From assembly GCF_900104335.1 (NCBI RefSeq), contig NZ_FMXT01000002.1, positions 1 to 64,000 of the forward strand: DNA of 64,000 nt. Reading direction: 5' to 3'. How positions within the stretch are numbered: position 1 is the first letter of the stretch; the number at the start of each line of letters is the position of its first letter. This DNA comes from Pseudobutyrivibrio sp. YE44 (GTDB taxonomy: Bacteria > Bacillota > Clostridia > Lachnospirales > Lachnospiraceae). Positions 40,976 through 50,253 of this stretch are shown one piece after another. The translations under genes and the position numbers were made by a program. The notes under the pieces were generated by a model that worked only from the letters and a program-made list of their open reading frames with translations, had not been told where the DNA came from and ran no database searches.

Positions 40976-43423
40976 TTATCTAATCATTTCTGTTACCATC
41001 TCAGAATCAATTCTTCCATTCTGTCCCATAGGTGTATATCCATACATATAAGACACTGTGCTTCCATCAATTCCAACTGTACATGTATAAAGTCCTGGAA
41101 CACCTGACACCTTTTCCATAACATGTCCTCCAAGCTCTGAAAGCGTTGGATTTGTCTTGTTAAAGCCACAGAATACAAGTGGAACCATTTCATCCTCATT
41201 TGCATATACATAGAAGGTAATTGTGCCATCCCCATTGTTTACGAAACCTTTTCCACTGCTTGGAATCTGTGGTTTCTGAACAGGCTGACTTTGATTTTCT
41301 TCCTGCACTGGAGGTTTTGTTGTGCCACTCTGTCCTGGAGTCCATGTACCATCTTCTTTATAAACTCTCACGTAATCCACAAGCATTTCTGCTGAGGTGA
41401 AATCTGAATCTGGTACTATGCCTCCATCAAACCATCCACCTACTGCAAGATTCATAATAATATAGAAATCCTGATCAAATGGTGCGGTGTCTGTTGGCGA
41501 GCCGGCTGAATACCACTGACTCTTAGGGATATTTGAGAAGCACTGTCCATCCACATACCACTTAATGCAATCTGGCTCCCAAACACAGCTATATACATGA
41601 TAATCGTCATCAAAACTAGAACCATCAGGGAAGATATAATCTGCACCTGTATAAGTGTTGCCTGGCCACTGACCACCGTAATGAATTGTTCCACTTGATG
41701 AATTGGTAACTCTGCCTCTAGCTTCCATTACATCGATCTCACCAGAAGCTGCCCATGTTCCATAAATATCGTCATTAGGAAGAAGCCAAAGAGCTGGCCA
41801 AAGTCCCTTGCCTGCAGGAAGCTTTGCTCTGAAATCAATTCTTCCATATGTAAACTTTACTTTATCTTTTGAAATAATCTTTCCTGAAGAGTAATCTGCT
41901 GTTACCTTTGTCTGAGCTGGGTCTGTACATGTAAAGGTATGTGGCTGATGCTTTGCAACAAGATGAAGACTGCCATCTCCTACATAAACATTTTCTAAAC
42001 TATCAGTATAGTATTCCTTTTCGTTATTTCCCCAGCCAGCGGTTCCTGGTTCTGATGGATCAAGAAGGAATCCTGTATTATAGCTCCAGCTATTCATATC
42101 TAGGCTGCTACCATTAAACTCATCGTTATAATAGAGTGTCCATCCCTCAAGGGCATTTGCATCGCTACCTGCTCCGCCTACCTGAATATTATCCATTGGT
42201 ACATCCTCAGGACGGTAAGCATCTGGAGCCCCTACAAACTGATACTCCACATAGTTGTCATTGATTGCTCCATCCTTCTTGCTATTTTCTGGATAGCCAA
42301 TACGAAGTCTAAAATCCTCTGTTACAGGCTGAAACCAAAGACCGTATACATAATCATCAAAGTAGCCCCACTGATTTTTTGAAGAAGACTTCACATATCC
42401 ATTTCCCTGGTAAAACCAGCCACTACGAGAGCTGTCACCCAAATTCACCCAATCGTTTCCATCGTAATACTGAATAACAAAGTTATCTAATTCCTTGTTT
42501 GTTGGAAGTCCATCGTTATTGTTCTGACCAATATAAGGGAAAACCAAACCACAAGCTCCACTAGTTGAATCGGCAACAATTGTAGTTGAGCCATTTGGAT
42601 AAAGTTTGTAATCACCTCTCTCAGTATCAGAATAAGTAATTGTATATACCGTATTTACGTTTTCATGATTCTTCAAGGCAAGCTTTACGTTGATAGAACC
42701 TTTGTCAGCCACCTTAATCCAATAACCATACTGCTCGATACCACAGTTATTGTCATAAATCCATCCACTATCAGGATTATCGAACATCTTTACATATTGA
42801 CTATCATCTTCTCCAACACCCTTTACATAAACAACAAGACTGTCAGAATTTGTTCCAAAGCTTCCTCCATCTGAAATAGCATTTGGAAAAGCAATAAATC
42901 CTGTACCAGTTCTATTTGCTGAAATCACATCACCTGCAGTTGGTGCAAGAGCTGTGACTTTATCAACATTTGGCTTGTTAAGAATAAGATTATAATCCAA
43001 TGTGACACTAGGATTTGATTTAGAATATAGTTGCACATATGTAGTCTCACTAACCTTGAACCAATATCCATTAAATCCGCTGTCTGACCAATGACCCCAA
43101 TTACTGTTGTAAACAAACTCGTTAACAGAATCAATGTCAACCCATTGCCCATCAACCTTTACGTTAACAGCCAAATCATTTACTACGTCATTCCAGCTGC
43201 TCTCTCCCCCATTGAATACGGGCATCTGAAATCCATAGCTTGCCTCATTGATTCCTGATGCAGTAAGAGTCGGACCATCCTTATACTCCATAGATGAGAT
43301 TTTGGATTTGTCCGACTCCTCAGCATGAACCTCATATGTTGTGGCTTGAATAGTACTTGTCACCGCAAGTGACGAAGCCATAAGACACATACAAAGCTTT
43401 AACATCTTTGTTCTTTTTAACAT
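40976..43423 (-). CDS. Secreted multidomain GH16 beta-1,3-glucanase (laminarinase-like)
   Basis: 815 residues. N-terminal signal peptide (MLKLCMCLMASSLAVTSTIQA). Residues ~45-415 hold three related ~120-residue aromatic modules (NGYWFKVSETTYVQLY, YGYWIKVADKGSINVKL, YGLWFQPVTEDFRLRI), probably glucan-binding. The GH16 catalytic domain spans ~430-690 with the ExDxxE signature GEIDVMEARG near residue 560 and WPALWLLPND before it. A Pro/Gln-rich linker leads to a ~90-residue C-terminal beta module (GDGTITFYVYANEDEMVPLVF). No membrane anchor seen. Promoter element shared with GH3; two-component genes lie just upstream. Endo-beta-1,3- or mixed-linkage glucanase by context. Confidence 0.88.
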   Translation of the reverse strand: MLKRTKMLKLCMCLMASSLAVTSTIQATTYEVHAEESDKSKISSMEYKDGPTLTASGINEASYGFQMPVFNGGESSWNDVVNDLAVNVKVDGQWVDIDSVNEFVYNSNWGHWSDSGFNGYWFKVSETTYVQLYSKSNPSVTLDYNLILNKPNVDKVTALAPTAGDVISANRTGTGFIAFPNAISDGGSFGTNSDSLVVYVKGVGEDDSQYVKMFDNPDSGWIYDNNCGIEQYGYWIKVADKGSINVKLALKNHENVNTVYTITYSDTERGDYKLYPNGSTTIVADSTSGACGLVFPYIGQNNNDGLPTNKELDNFVIQYYDGNDWVNLGDSSRSGWFYQGNGYVKSSSKNQWGYFDDYVYGLWFQPVTEDFRLRIGYPENSKKDGAINDNYVEYQFVGAPDAYRPEDVPMDNIQVGGAGSDANALEGWTLYYNDEFNGSSLDMNSWSYNTGFLLDPSEPGTAGWGNNEKEYYTDSLENVYVGDGSLHLVAKHQPHTFTCTDPAQTKVTADYSSGKIISKDKVKFTYGRIDFRAKLPAGKGLWPALWLLPNDDIYGTWAASGEIDVMEARGRVTNSSSGTIHYGGQWPGNTYTGADYIFPDGSSFDDDYHVYSCVWEPDCIKWYVDGQCFSNIPKSQWYSAGSPTDTAPFDQDFYIIMNLAVGGWFDGGIVPDSDFTSAEMLVDYVRVYKEDGTWTPGQSGTTKPPVQEENQSQPVQKPQIPSSGKGFVNNGDGTITFYVYANEDEMVPLVFCGFNKTNPTLSELGGHVMEKVSGVPGLYTCTVGIDGSTVSYMYGYTPMGQNGRIDSEMVTEMIR

Positions 43424-43480
43424 TTCTGTTTTCTCCTCCTTTGTTTAATATAGATTTATTTTAATCTCTACAAAAAGAGG

Positions 43481-43515
43481 AAACAGTGTATTATTTTTAT
43501 AATGGTTTCATTTTT
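43481..43515 (-). promoter_or_regulatory. Upstream element of GH16 shared with GH3
   Basis: The 35 bases match 60078-60112 at 28 positions without a gap and start 58 bases above the start codon (57 for GH3). On the minus strand the element contains TATAAAAAT and ACACTGTTT. Promoter plus response-regulator site is the inference. Confidence 0.7.
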
Positions 43516-44948
43516 TATTTTTCCTTGGCAACTCTACCATTTTTCCTATACTCACTTGGCGACACACCTACATATGTCTTAAAGCTTTTCATGAAATGCT
43601 TCTCATTGTCATAGCCAACCCTTGTAGAAATCTCGTTGACTTTAAGCTCTGTTTCAATCAAAAGCTTTTTTGCCTCAGCCATTCGTAAGTCCTTTACGTA
43701 GTTTACAAAGTTTGTACCAGTATAGTTTTTAAACTCTGCAGAGAATAATGAGTAATTCATTGAAACCTGGTTGCTCACCACAGCCATATTCAGATCCTTG
43801 GCAAAGTTCGCATTTACGTATTCCAAGGCTGCCTTAATTTTCTCTTCAGTGGCATCCACCTGTGTACCGCTTTTAATAATTGCATTAGCTTCAACTATAA
43901 ACTTCATAAAGGAAGCCTTGTAATTCTCTAGGCTAATCCATACAAAAGGATTGATTAACACATCATCAAACTCTCTCTTGTACACAGTGGTGTACTCTTT
44001 TGAAAACGCCTTAATAGCCTTTGTAAAATCCATAGGATTAATCTGACCTCTAGATGCTGCAAGAAATATACTTTCCCATTCTTTGATTAATTCTGAAAGT
44101 CTGTCTGTTCCCATAAGCTGAACCTTCGCCGAAATAGCTTTGCTGGAAATCAGTTTTTTTGCCTCATCAACTAACTCAGATTTTGGAGCCATCAAATCTG
44201 TATCTACTAGAGTTATCCCACGAAGAAATGCCTCTCCTCTACGATTTTTTGCCTGCTGGTAGGCAGTCTTAATATCCGCTCCCTTTGAAAAACAGTCACT
44301 TATCCCTATATATTTATCTGTAGGAAAACTTTTCCCATATCTTCTGCTTATGACAAATACATCCTGACCATCCACGTCATTAAGCACCACTCCATCAGAG
44401 CACTCTAAATGTAGCCTCTCTGCTGCAACCACCACCTGATATTCGCTTCCTACCACCTTGGTAAGCTTTCTAGAAAGCACTTCCATATTTTCTGGTGAGG
44501 CTTCCTTATCACTCAAAATGTATTTCAAAAGCTGCTTATCTATAGCCTCGGAGTTTTTCTCACTCTCTATGCGATGATTGATTTCATCCTCAAGCTTCTG
44601 CAATATTTCCTTTAGCTTTTCACGCTCTACAGGCTTAAGGATATACTCTCTTACCCCTTGTCGTAGCATTTCAACCGCATATGCGAAGTCATCGTAACCG
44701 CTGATTGCCACCGCCAAAGGAGGATTCTCAAGAGACTGAATCTCCTGAACCAATTCGATTCCATTCATCTTTGGCATTCTGATATCTGTGAAAATAACAT
44801 CAATATCATTTTCCTTTAATATCTCCATTGCCGCTAAGCCATTGTTGCTTTCATATATTTTCTCAACAGGAACCCCGCTTCGCTTTATCATAGATGCAAT
44901 TCCCTGTCTAATTAATTTTTCATCTTCAACCACAAGTACTGATTTCAT
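43515..44948 (-). CDS. YesN-type response regulator (REC + AraC HTH)
   Basis: 477 residues. Receiver domain at 1-120 with the acidic pocket VEDEK, phospho-Asp in VIFTDIRMP (near 55) and Lys in YILKPVE. A long middle region (~130-370) of uncertain fold. C-terminal AraC double HTH at ~375-470 (FAKDLNMAVVSNQVSMNYSL, ISTRVGYDNEKHFMKSFKTY, GVSPSEYRK). It follows the kinase gene by 19 bases and probably activates the beta-glucan genes around it through the repeated upstream elements. Confidence 0.92.
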   Translation of the reverse strand: MKSVLVVEDEKLIRQGIASMIKRSGVPVEKIYESNNGLAAMEILKENDIDVIFTDIRMPKMNGIELVQEIQSLENPPLAVAISGYDDFAYAVEMLRQGVREYILKPVEREKLKEILQKLEDEINHRIESEKNSEAIDKQLLKYILSDKEASPENMEVLSRKLTKVVGSEYQVVVAAERLHLECSDGVVLNDVDGQDVFVISRRYGKSFPTDKYIGISDCFSKGADIKTAYQQAKNRRGEAFLRGITLVDTDLMAPKSELVDEAKKLISSKAISAKVQLMGTDRLSELIKEWESIFLAASRGQINPMDFTKAIKAFSKEYTTVYKREFDDVLINPFVWISLENYKASFMKFIVEANAIIKSGTQVDATEEKIKAALEYVNANFAKDLNMAVVSNQVSMNYSLFSAEFKNYTGTNFVNYVKDLRMAEAKKLLIETELKVNEISTRVGYDNEKHFMKSFKTYVGVSPSEYRKNGRVAKEK

Positions 44949-44967
44949 AAGATTAACCCCTAATATA

Positions 44968-46752
44968 TTATTGATATGCAGCCTCTATATTTATCTGCTT
45001 CATAGGAATAGTTACGCAAACCTTTGTATAGCAACCTTCCCTGGTAGATACAGTAATTCCGTATTCCTCTCCAAAGGCTATGTGTAGTCTGTCTTGAACA
45101 TTCTTAAGACCTATTCCATTTCCTGATCCACCACCATCTGGAGCAAGGCCTGCTATCTTGTCTTCAAGCCTTTTCAACTCCTCTTCATTCATTCCTCGGC
45201 CATTGTCAGTGATTTCTATTCTACAATCCTGACCTTCCACAATCCCCTTAATATAGATTGTTGTATCATCAGCCAGTTCCTCAATTCCATGAATAATGGC
45301 ATTTTCAATGATAGGCTGTAGCGACATCTTAGGTATCCTAAGTCTTTCGATTTCCTCTGGAATATTCAACGAAAGGAATATTTCGTAATCAAATCTAAGG
45401 TTAATAAGAGCCATATAGTTCTTAATGTATTCAAGCTCATCCGAAATGAAAACTGTTTTTGAAGTCCACTTCATGCTATAGCGAAGAAGCTTTCCAAGAC
45501 TTGTAATGGCGTCGGAAATATCATATTCCTCCTGCATCTCCGCCATCATTTTTATAGACTCCAGCACGTTATAAATAAAATGAGCATTAATCTGATTTTG
45601 AAGAGCCTTTATCTGACTATCCTTTGCCAAAATCTCCCTGTCAATGTTCTGCTGCATCAGCTCCTGAATATTGTCTAACATTCGGTTAACCTGATGTGCC
45701 AACTCTCCCATTTCGTCCTCTCTACCAGATTCTATCGTTCGAACAGTAATATCGCCTTTACGAACTGTTCTTATAGTAGAAAGCACCTCATAAAATTTGC
45801 TTAAGACTTGGTTTACGATAGCATTAATAGCAAAGGTCAAAACTACAAGAATTATAATCATTCCAAACACAAAGCTATTTCTCTGGGCATATACCCCTTC
45901 CACGCTGGAAGAAATATCCTCTACTGAAACCAGTGTTCCAGATAATTCCTTAATATACATACAGGAAATTACACTCTTTTGTGCTCGGTCATAGTAGGTT
46001 CTTATTCCTGGCTCCTGCCCCTTTGATACTGCCATGTCCATTTCATCAGCTAAAGCCGTTGCAATGCTCTTAACTGTCTGATTATCTTTTCCACCAAAAA
46101 TTGCGGTTCCATCCTCTGTAACAAAGCAGCTTGTTTCATCTGAAATATTCTCATATAGAGAAGGAAACATGGTCTGCATCTTCATATTGGCTTCGATAAC
46201 TCCAATTTCACCATACTTTCTATGATAGATAGGTGTTATAAGAGCCAACATGGGTGTGTTATCAGAAGCCTCAAAAAGACTGTCTCTATAATTGAAAACC
46301 CAGCCGCCATTAGCTGCAGTTTCTACCCACTCCTGCTTTTCAAGTCGGCTATTATCAAATAGAACCGGCATAAGCTCCTGCACATTATCGTTTTTACAAT
46401 AATATCTAACACCGCCCAAAACAGGGTTGTTATTAATAAGTCTTTCAAGGGCAGCTACATCATTATGATATATAGAAATCCACTGGGTGGTATCGTAGGT
46501 ATTTCCCTGACTCGCATCAATCAGCACCTGGTTCATAGTCTGATTTGACAAGAAAAACTGGGTGGTCATATTTATAGAATCCACGTTGTTCTTAATACTA
46601 TCCTGCCTACGAACCATGGTGGCATCCATGTAGGAAACATTTTCCTGTATGGTTGATTGCTCCATATTGTAAAACATGATTCCACTTAAAATAGCTATGG
46701 GAATCATAACAAATACAAGAATGATTCCCGTAAGCTTTGTATTCAATTTCAT
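44968..46752 (-). CDS. YesM-type sensor histidine kinase
   Basis: About 594 residues. Helix 1 (GIILVFVMIPIAILSGIMFY), an extracytoplasmic sensor of ~240 residues, helix 2 (FGMIIILVVLTFAINAIV), HAMP domain, His-kinase domain with INAHFIYNVLESIKMM (the phospho-His; family consensus has PHF where this has AHF) and HATPase with IIENAIIHGIE and ITDNGRGM. Start: ATG at 46752 is chosen, just after the preceding stop; a TTG six bases on has a better-spaced GAGG. Placed directly after a binding-protein gene, which may present ligand to it. Confidence 0.9.
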   Translation of the reverse strand: MKLNTKLTGIILVFVMIPIAILSGIMFYNMEQSTIQENVSYMDATMVRRQDSIKNNVDSINMTTQFFLSNQTMNQVLIDASQGNTYDTTQWISIYHNDVAALERLINNNPVLGGVRYYCKNDNVQELMPVLFDNSRLEKQEWVETAANGGWVFNYRDSLFEASDNTPMLALITPIYHRKYGEIGVIEANMKMQTMFPSLYENISDETSCFVTEDGTAIFGGKDNQTVKSIATALADEMDMAVSKGQEPGIRTYYDRAQKSVISCMYIKELSGTLVSVEDISSSVEGVYAQRNSFVFGMIIILVVLTFAINAIVNQVLSKFYEVLSTIRTVRKGDITVRTIESGREDEMGELAHQVNRMLDNIQELMQQNIDREILAKDSQIKALQNQINAHFIYNVLESIKMMAEMQEEYDISDAITSLGKLLRYSMKWTSKTVFISDELEYIKNYMALINLRFDYEIFLSLNIPEEIERLRIPKMSLQPIIENAIIHGIEELADDTTIYIKGIVEGQDCRIEITDNGRGMNEEELKRLEDKIAGLAPDGGGSGNGIGLKNVQDRLHIAFGEEYGITVSTREGCYTKVCVTIPMKQINIEAAYQ

Positions 46753-46756
46753 TCCT

Positions 46757-48346
46757 CTAATCGATTCCCAAACGATTTTTAGCTTCAAGGACATACCTGT
46801 ATCTGTTCTCCTGTAATTGTTCAAAACCTAGCTCGTCTCTCTGGTTTTTATAATCTTCTAATATTTTGTCGAATTCCTGGTCTGAAGGTGCCAGCAGTAG
46901 CTCTTGAAGAGTGTCGCTCCATAGGTTATCAAGTTGACTGCTTATATAGGCATCCTCAGTATCAGCTGGAAAAATCACATCATACTGACCGGTGTAGGTA
47001 GCATATTTATAGGTCCACTTTTCCAACTGGGAAGTTGGTGATGTGTTCTCGGTTTTCCATTTAAGCTGCATAACATTATCTTGTAGCATCCAGTATGCAT
47101 CATCAGCCCCATATATCTGATCATAAGATGTTCGGTCTTTATTTAGCAGCTGCAGCACCTCTGGCTTAATCACCTCTTTGCCATCAACAACATCGTAGGT
47201 GATTCCCTCCACTCCTAAATAAACCATTTTCTGACCTTCTTCAGAAATCATATAGTCCAAAAACTTTATGGTCTTTTCAGGATTCCTGCAGTTTTTCGAA
47301 ATCATAGTTATGGTCCAACCACTAGCAGTGTTGGTTGGAAGAATATGGTCTTCCCCCTTTGAGTTCTTTGGCCCGTCTACCGCCATATAAATACTTCCAG
47401 GCGCCTTAGAATATAACTCCTTTTGCTGATCAGACATATCAGTATATTGATACATCATGCAAAAGTATCTTCCATCAGCAATTTTCTCTTCCATCTGAAT
47501 TCGCTGGTCTGTAAAAACATCTGTAGTGATATATCCTTGTTGATTTAGACGTCTAAACATCTTCATCCACTTTATATACTCTGGGTCAGTGTTCCTATCA
47601 TAAAGCTTCCCATCCTTTTCATAGGGAACCGCCAGAAAGTTTTGCATATATTTATCAAAGGATACATTTCCCATATCATCAAAGCTGTGGGCACCTACTG
47701 GAATCAAAGGCTTTCCGTTTACCTCTGGAAACATCTGCGTCGCCTGCTTCACGGCACTTTCAAAGCCCTCTATGGTGGTCATATCTGGACTTCCAATAGC
47801 CTCGTATATATCCTTTCTAACCAAAAAAGTCTGATTAGAACCGATGTTATCATGTTCTTTAACATCCTCTGGTGTTACCGACGAACAAGGATATCCATAG
47901 ATATTTCCATCTCTTTGAGTGTAGAAATCCACTGCCTGTTTATCACATACCTGATAAAAGTATGTATCATATTCATCCGCCAATTCATTAATGGCATATA
48001 CCATGTCCTTTTGAATCATTTCATTAACCTGTGGCTCCCACCATCCCAAGGTAATCAAATCGGGAAGAGCCCCTGATTTCATCAAAGCATTAAGCTTTTC
48101 TTCTTCATTTCCTTGAGGGGTAATGAAATTGATATTAACACCAGTTTTATCTGTAATAGCTCTTGAGACAGCATTACTTCCCCAACCGGTATTAAACCAA
48201 GAATAATTGATATACCAATCTAGAGTAACCTGTTGATCAGCACCAGAATTTTTATCAGAGTTTCCAGTTTGACCACACCCTACCGCTAGTGTTGACAATA
48301 GAATCATCGATATTGACTTTTTTAAAATTTTCCTTCTAGTTTCCAT
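46757..48346 (-). CDS. Second solute-binding lipoprotein (family 1), next to the sensor kinase
   Basis: About 529 residues. Lipoprotein signal with LAVGCGQ near residue 24. The binding fold is of the long LipO/YtcQ type (DWYINYSWFNTGWGSNAVSRAITDKTGVNINFI, LITLGWWEPQVNEM, YLGVEGITYDV). The start at 48346 gives a normal signal peptide; an earlier frame-open start would overlap the permease gene. Ribosome site is weak. It ends 4 bases before the kinase gene. Such proteins beside YesMN pairs may serve transport or sensing; here the importer already has its own binding protein, so a sensing role is plausible. Confidence 0.85.
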   Translation of the reverse strand: METRRKILKKSISMILLSTLAVGCGQTGNSDKNSGADQQVTLDWYINYSWFNTGWGSNAVSRAITDKTGVNINFITPQGNEEEKLNALMKSGALPDLITLGWWEPQVNEMIQKDMVYAINELADEYDTYFYQVCDKQAVDFYTQRDGNIYGYPCSSVTPEDVKEHDNIGSNQTFLVRKDIYEAIGSPDMTTIEGFESAVKQATQMFPEVNGKPLIPVGAHSFDDMGNVSFDKYMQNFLAVPYEKDGKLYDRNTDPEYIKWMKMFRRLNQQGYITTDVFTDQRIQMEEKIADGRYFCMMYQYTDMSDQQKELYSKAPGSIYMAVDGPKNSKGEDHILPTNTASGWTITMISKNCRNPEKTIKFLDYMISEEGQKMVYLGVEGITYDVVDGKEVIKPEVLQLLNKDRTSYDQIYGADDAYWMLQDNVMQLKWKTENTSPTSQLEKWTYKYATYTGQYDVIFPADTEDAYISSQLDNLWSDTLQELLLAPSDQEFDKILEDYKNQRDELGFEQLQENRYRYVLEAKNRLGID

Positions 48347-48431
48347 TTTTTCATTATACTGATTGCATCTTTTGGTTTCAACGAAAACAAGACTGGTGCA
48401 AGTTTTTGCTCCAGTCCGTTCTCTTTTGTTT

Positions 48432-49259
48432 TTATTCCTTGACGCCACCTGCAGATATACTGCTGATAATGTATTTAGAACAAAAGCTAAATACAATCAT
48501 AATTGGCACTACTGATATAGCCACACCAAGATATATTGCGCCTTGGTTCTTCTGCAAGTCAGTTGCCGCATTAAGAGTAGAGATCATAACGGGTAATGTC
48601 ATTTTCTTTGGGGTATTCAAAAGTATTAATGGTACCAGGTAACTGTTCCAATTTCCAATGAATGCACCAATGGACATTGTTGCAATTCCTGGAGACATAA
48701 TAGGGAGAACAATTTTGTGAAAGGTTAGTATTTCTGAGGCCCCATCAATTCTTGCTGCTTCAAGCAACGCTTTTGATAATGTAGATTTCGTATATTGACG
48801 TAAGAAAAAGACAATACCAGGAGCTGCTATAGCTGGCACAATTAGTGGCACATAGGAATCAATAAGTCTAAGCTTCTGACAAAGGTTATAAAAACCAATG
48901 AGAGAAAGCTGTGAAGGTATCATCATAAAAACTACGATAACCTTGAACAATAAACTATTTCCCTTCCATTCATACATGGCCATGGCATAGGCTGTGATAG
49001 CAGAGAAATAAGCTGTTAAAAGGGTTGCAGGCACAGCTACCTTTAAACTGTTAAAGAAACCAGTAAAAAGATTTACATAATCAAATAATACTATCCAATT
49101 ATCTCTAAGGCTGTGCCCTGGAATAAATGAAAAAGAATGAGTAATCTCAACTCCCGATCGTGTTGAATTGACAATCATAAGCCAAAAAGGAAGCAAGCAG
49201 GATAGAGCCAACGCAACGAGAGCTATATATAATATTCCTTTTTTAATTTTATTAGTCAT
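48432..49259 (-). CDS. Sugar ABC transporter permease (MalG type) of the beta-glucan locus
   Basis: 275 residues, six helices; EAA loop LEAARIDGASEILTFHKIVLPIMSPGI. C-terminal KYIISSISAGGVKE is standard for CUT1 MalG-like permeases. It lies 3 bases after the other permease gene. Import of beta-1,3-gluco-oligosaccharides is inferred from neighbouring enzymes. Confidence 0.9.
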   Translation of the reverse strand: MTNKIKKGILYIALVALALSCLLPFWLMIVNSTRSGVEITHSFSFIPGHSLRDNWIVLFDYVNLFTGFFNSLKVAVPATLLTAYFSAITAYAMAMYEWKGNSLLFKVIVVFMMIPSQLSLIGFYNLCQKLRLIDSYVPLIVPAIAAPGIVFFLRQYTKSTLSKALLEAARIDGASEILTFHKIVLPIMSPGIATMSIGAFIGNWNSYLVPLILLNTPKKMTLPVMISTLNAATDLQKNQGAIYLGVAISVVPIMIVFSFCSKYIISSISAGGVKE

Positions 49260-49262
49260 ACT

Positions 49263-50186
49263 CTATTCCTCCTTTCCTCCAATAAATTTAAACTCCATGA
49301 CTGACACAATTAAAATTATGATAAACAGTGTGTACGCTATTGCAGATGCAAAGCCCACCTGATGTGTTTCAAATCCAAATTTGTAAAGGTACATAACAAC
49401 AGTCTGAAGAGTTCCACCTGGTGCTCCTTGTGTGGAAGGACCACTGGCGCCACTCATTAAAAATGGCAAATCAAAAAGCTGTAATCCACCAATAAGTGAT
49501 GTGACTGCTATGTACAAAAGGATTGGTCTTAAAAGTGGCAATGTAATCTTTCCAAAAGTGGTCCATCTTCCGGCCCCATCGATAGCAGCTGCCTCAAAGT
49601 AATCTGTAGGAATTCCCTGTACACCTGCCATCAGCATAATGAAAGAATTACCAAACCACATCCATGCTTGAATCACTGATATAACTGCCCATGCAGTCTT
49701 TGTATCTCCAAGCCAATTTACCTGCTGGTCAATCACACCAACAGCTAAAAGTATCTGGTTAAAGGTTCCATACTTCCAATCCAAAAGTGTTTTAAAAAGA
49801 AATGCAACTGAAGTTGCAGCAATAAGATTTGGCAAATAATAAACTGCTCTAAATACAGGAAGCCCTGTGATTTTATACTTAATATCTGAAAAGACCATGG
49901 TAAGCAAAAATGCCAAACCTAACTGAAGTACAATATTAAGGCTCCACATTTTTATAGTGTTACCAAGAGCTCGCCAGAAGAATTTATCTCCCACCACTCT
50001 CTTATAGTTTTCAATACCAATGAATGCTGGGTCACCATAACCCTTGTACTCTGTGAAACTAAGAAACAAAGTTCTCAAAACTGGATATACATTAAAAATA
50101 AAAAAGACGATGATGAATGGGAGCACAAACAGGTATGCCGCATTATTCCTATTCTTCATCAAATTCTTTATAGAAAAAGCTTTCAT
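49263..50186 (-). CDS. Sugar ABC transporter permease (MalF type) of the beta-glucan locus
   Basis: About 307 residues, six helices (YLFVLPFIIVFFIFNVYPVL first), EAA loop FEAAAIDGAGRWTTFGKITLPLLRP. Of two adjacent ATG codons the second (50186) is 5 bases from GGAGG and is preferred. No ATPase gene in the locus, so a shared MsmX-type ATPase is expected. Confidence 0.9.
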   Translation of the reverse strand: MKAFSIKNLMKNRNNAAYLFVLPFIIVFFIFNVYPVLRTLFLSFTEYKGYGDPAFIGIENYKRVVGDKFFWRALGNTIKMWSLNIVLQLGLAFLLTMVFSDIKYKITGLPVFRAVYYLPNLIAATSVAFLFKTLLDWKYGTFNQILLAVGVIDQQVNWLGDTKTAWAVISVIQAWMWFGNSFIMLMAGVQGIPTDYFEAAAIDGAGRWTTFGKITLPLLRPILLYIAVTSLIGGLQLFDLPFLMSGASGPSTQGAPGGTLQTVVMYLYKFGFETHQVGFASAIAYTLFIIILIVSVMEFKFIGGKEE

Positions 50187-50253
50187 CATTTCCTCCCTTC
50201 ATCACTCTATCATTAACCAGGGCCGGCCTTAGCCAGCCCCTGTTAACTTGGAT

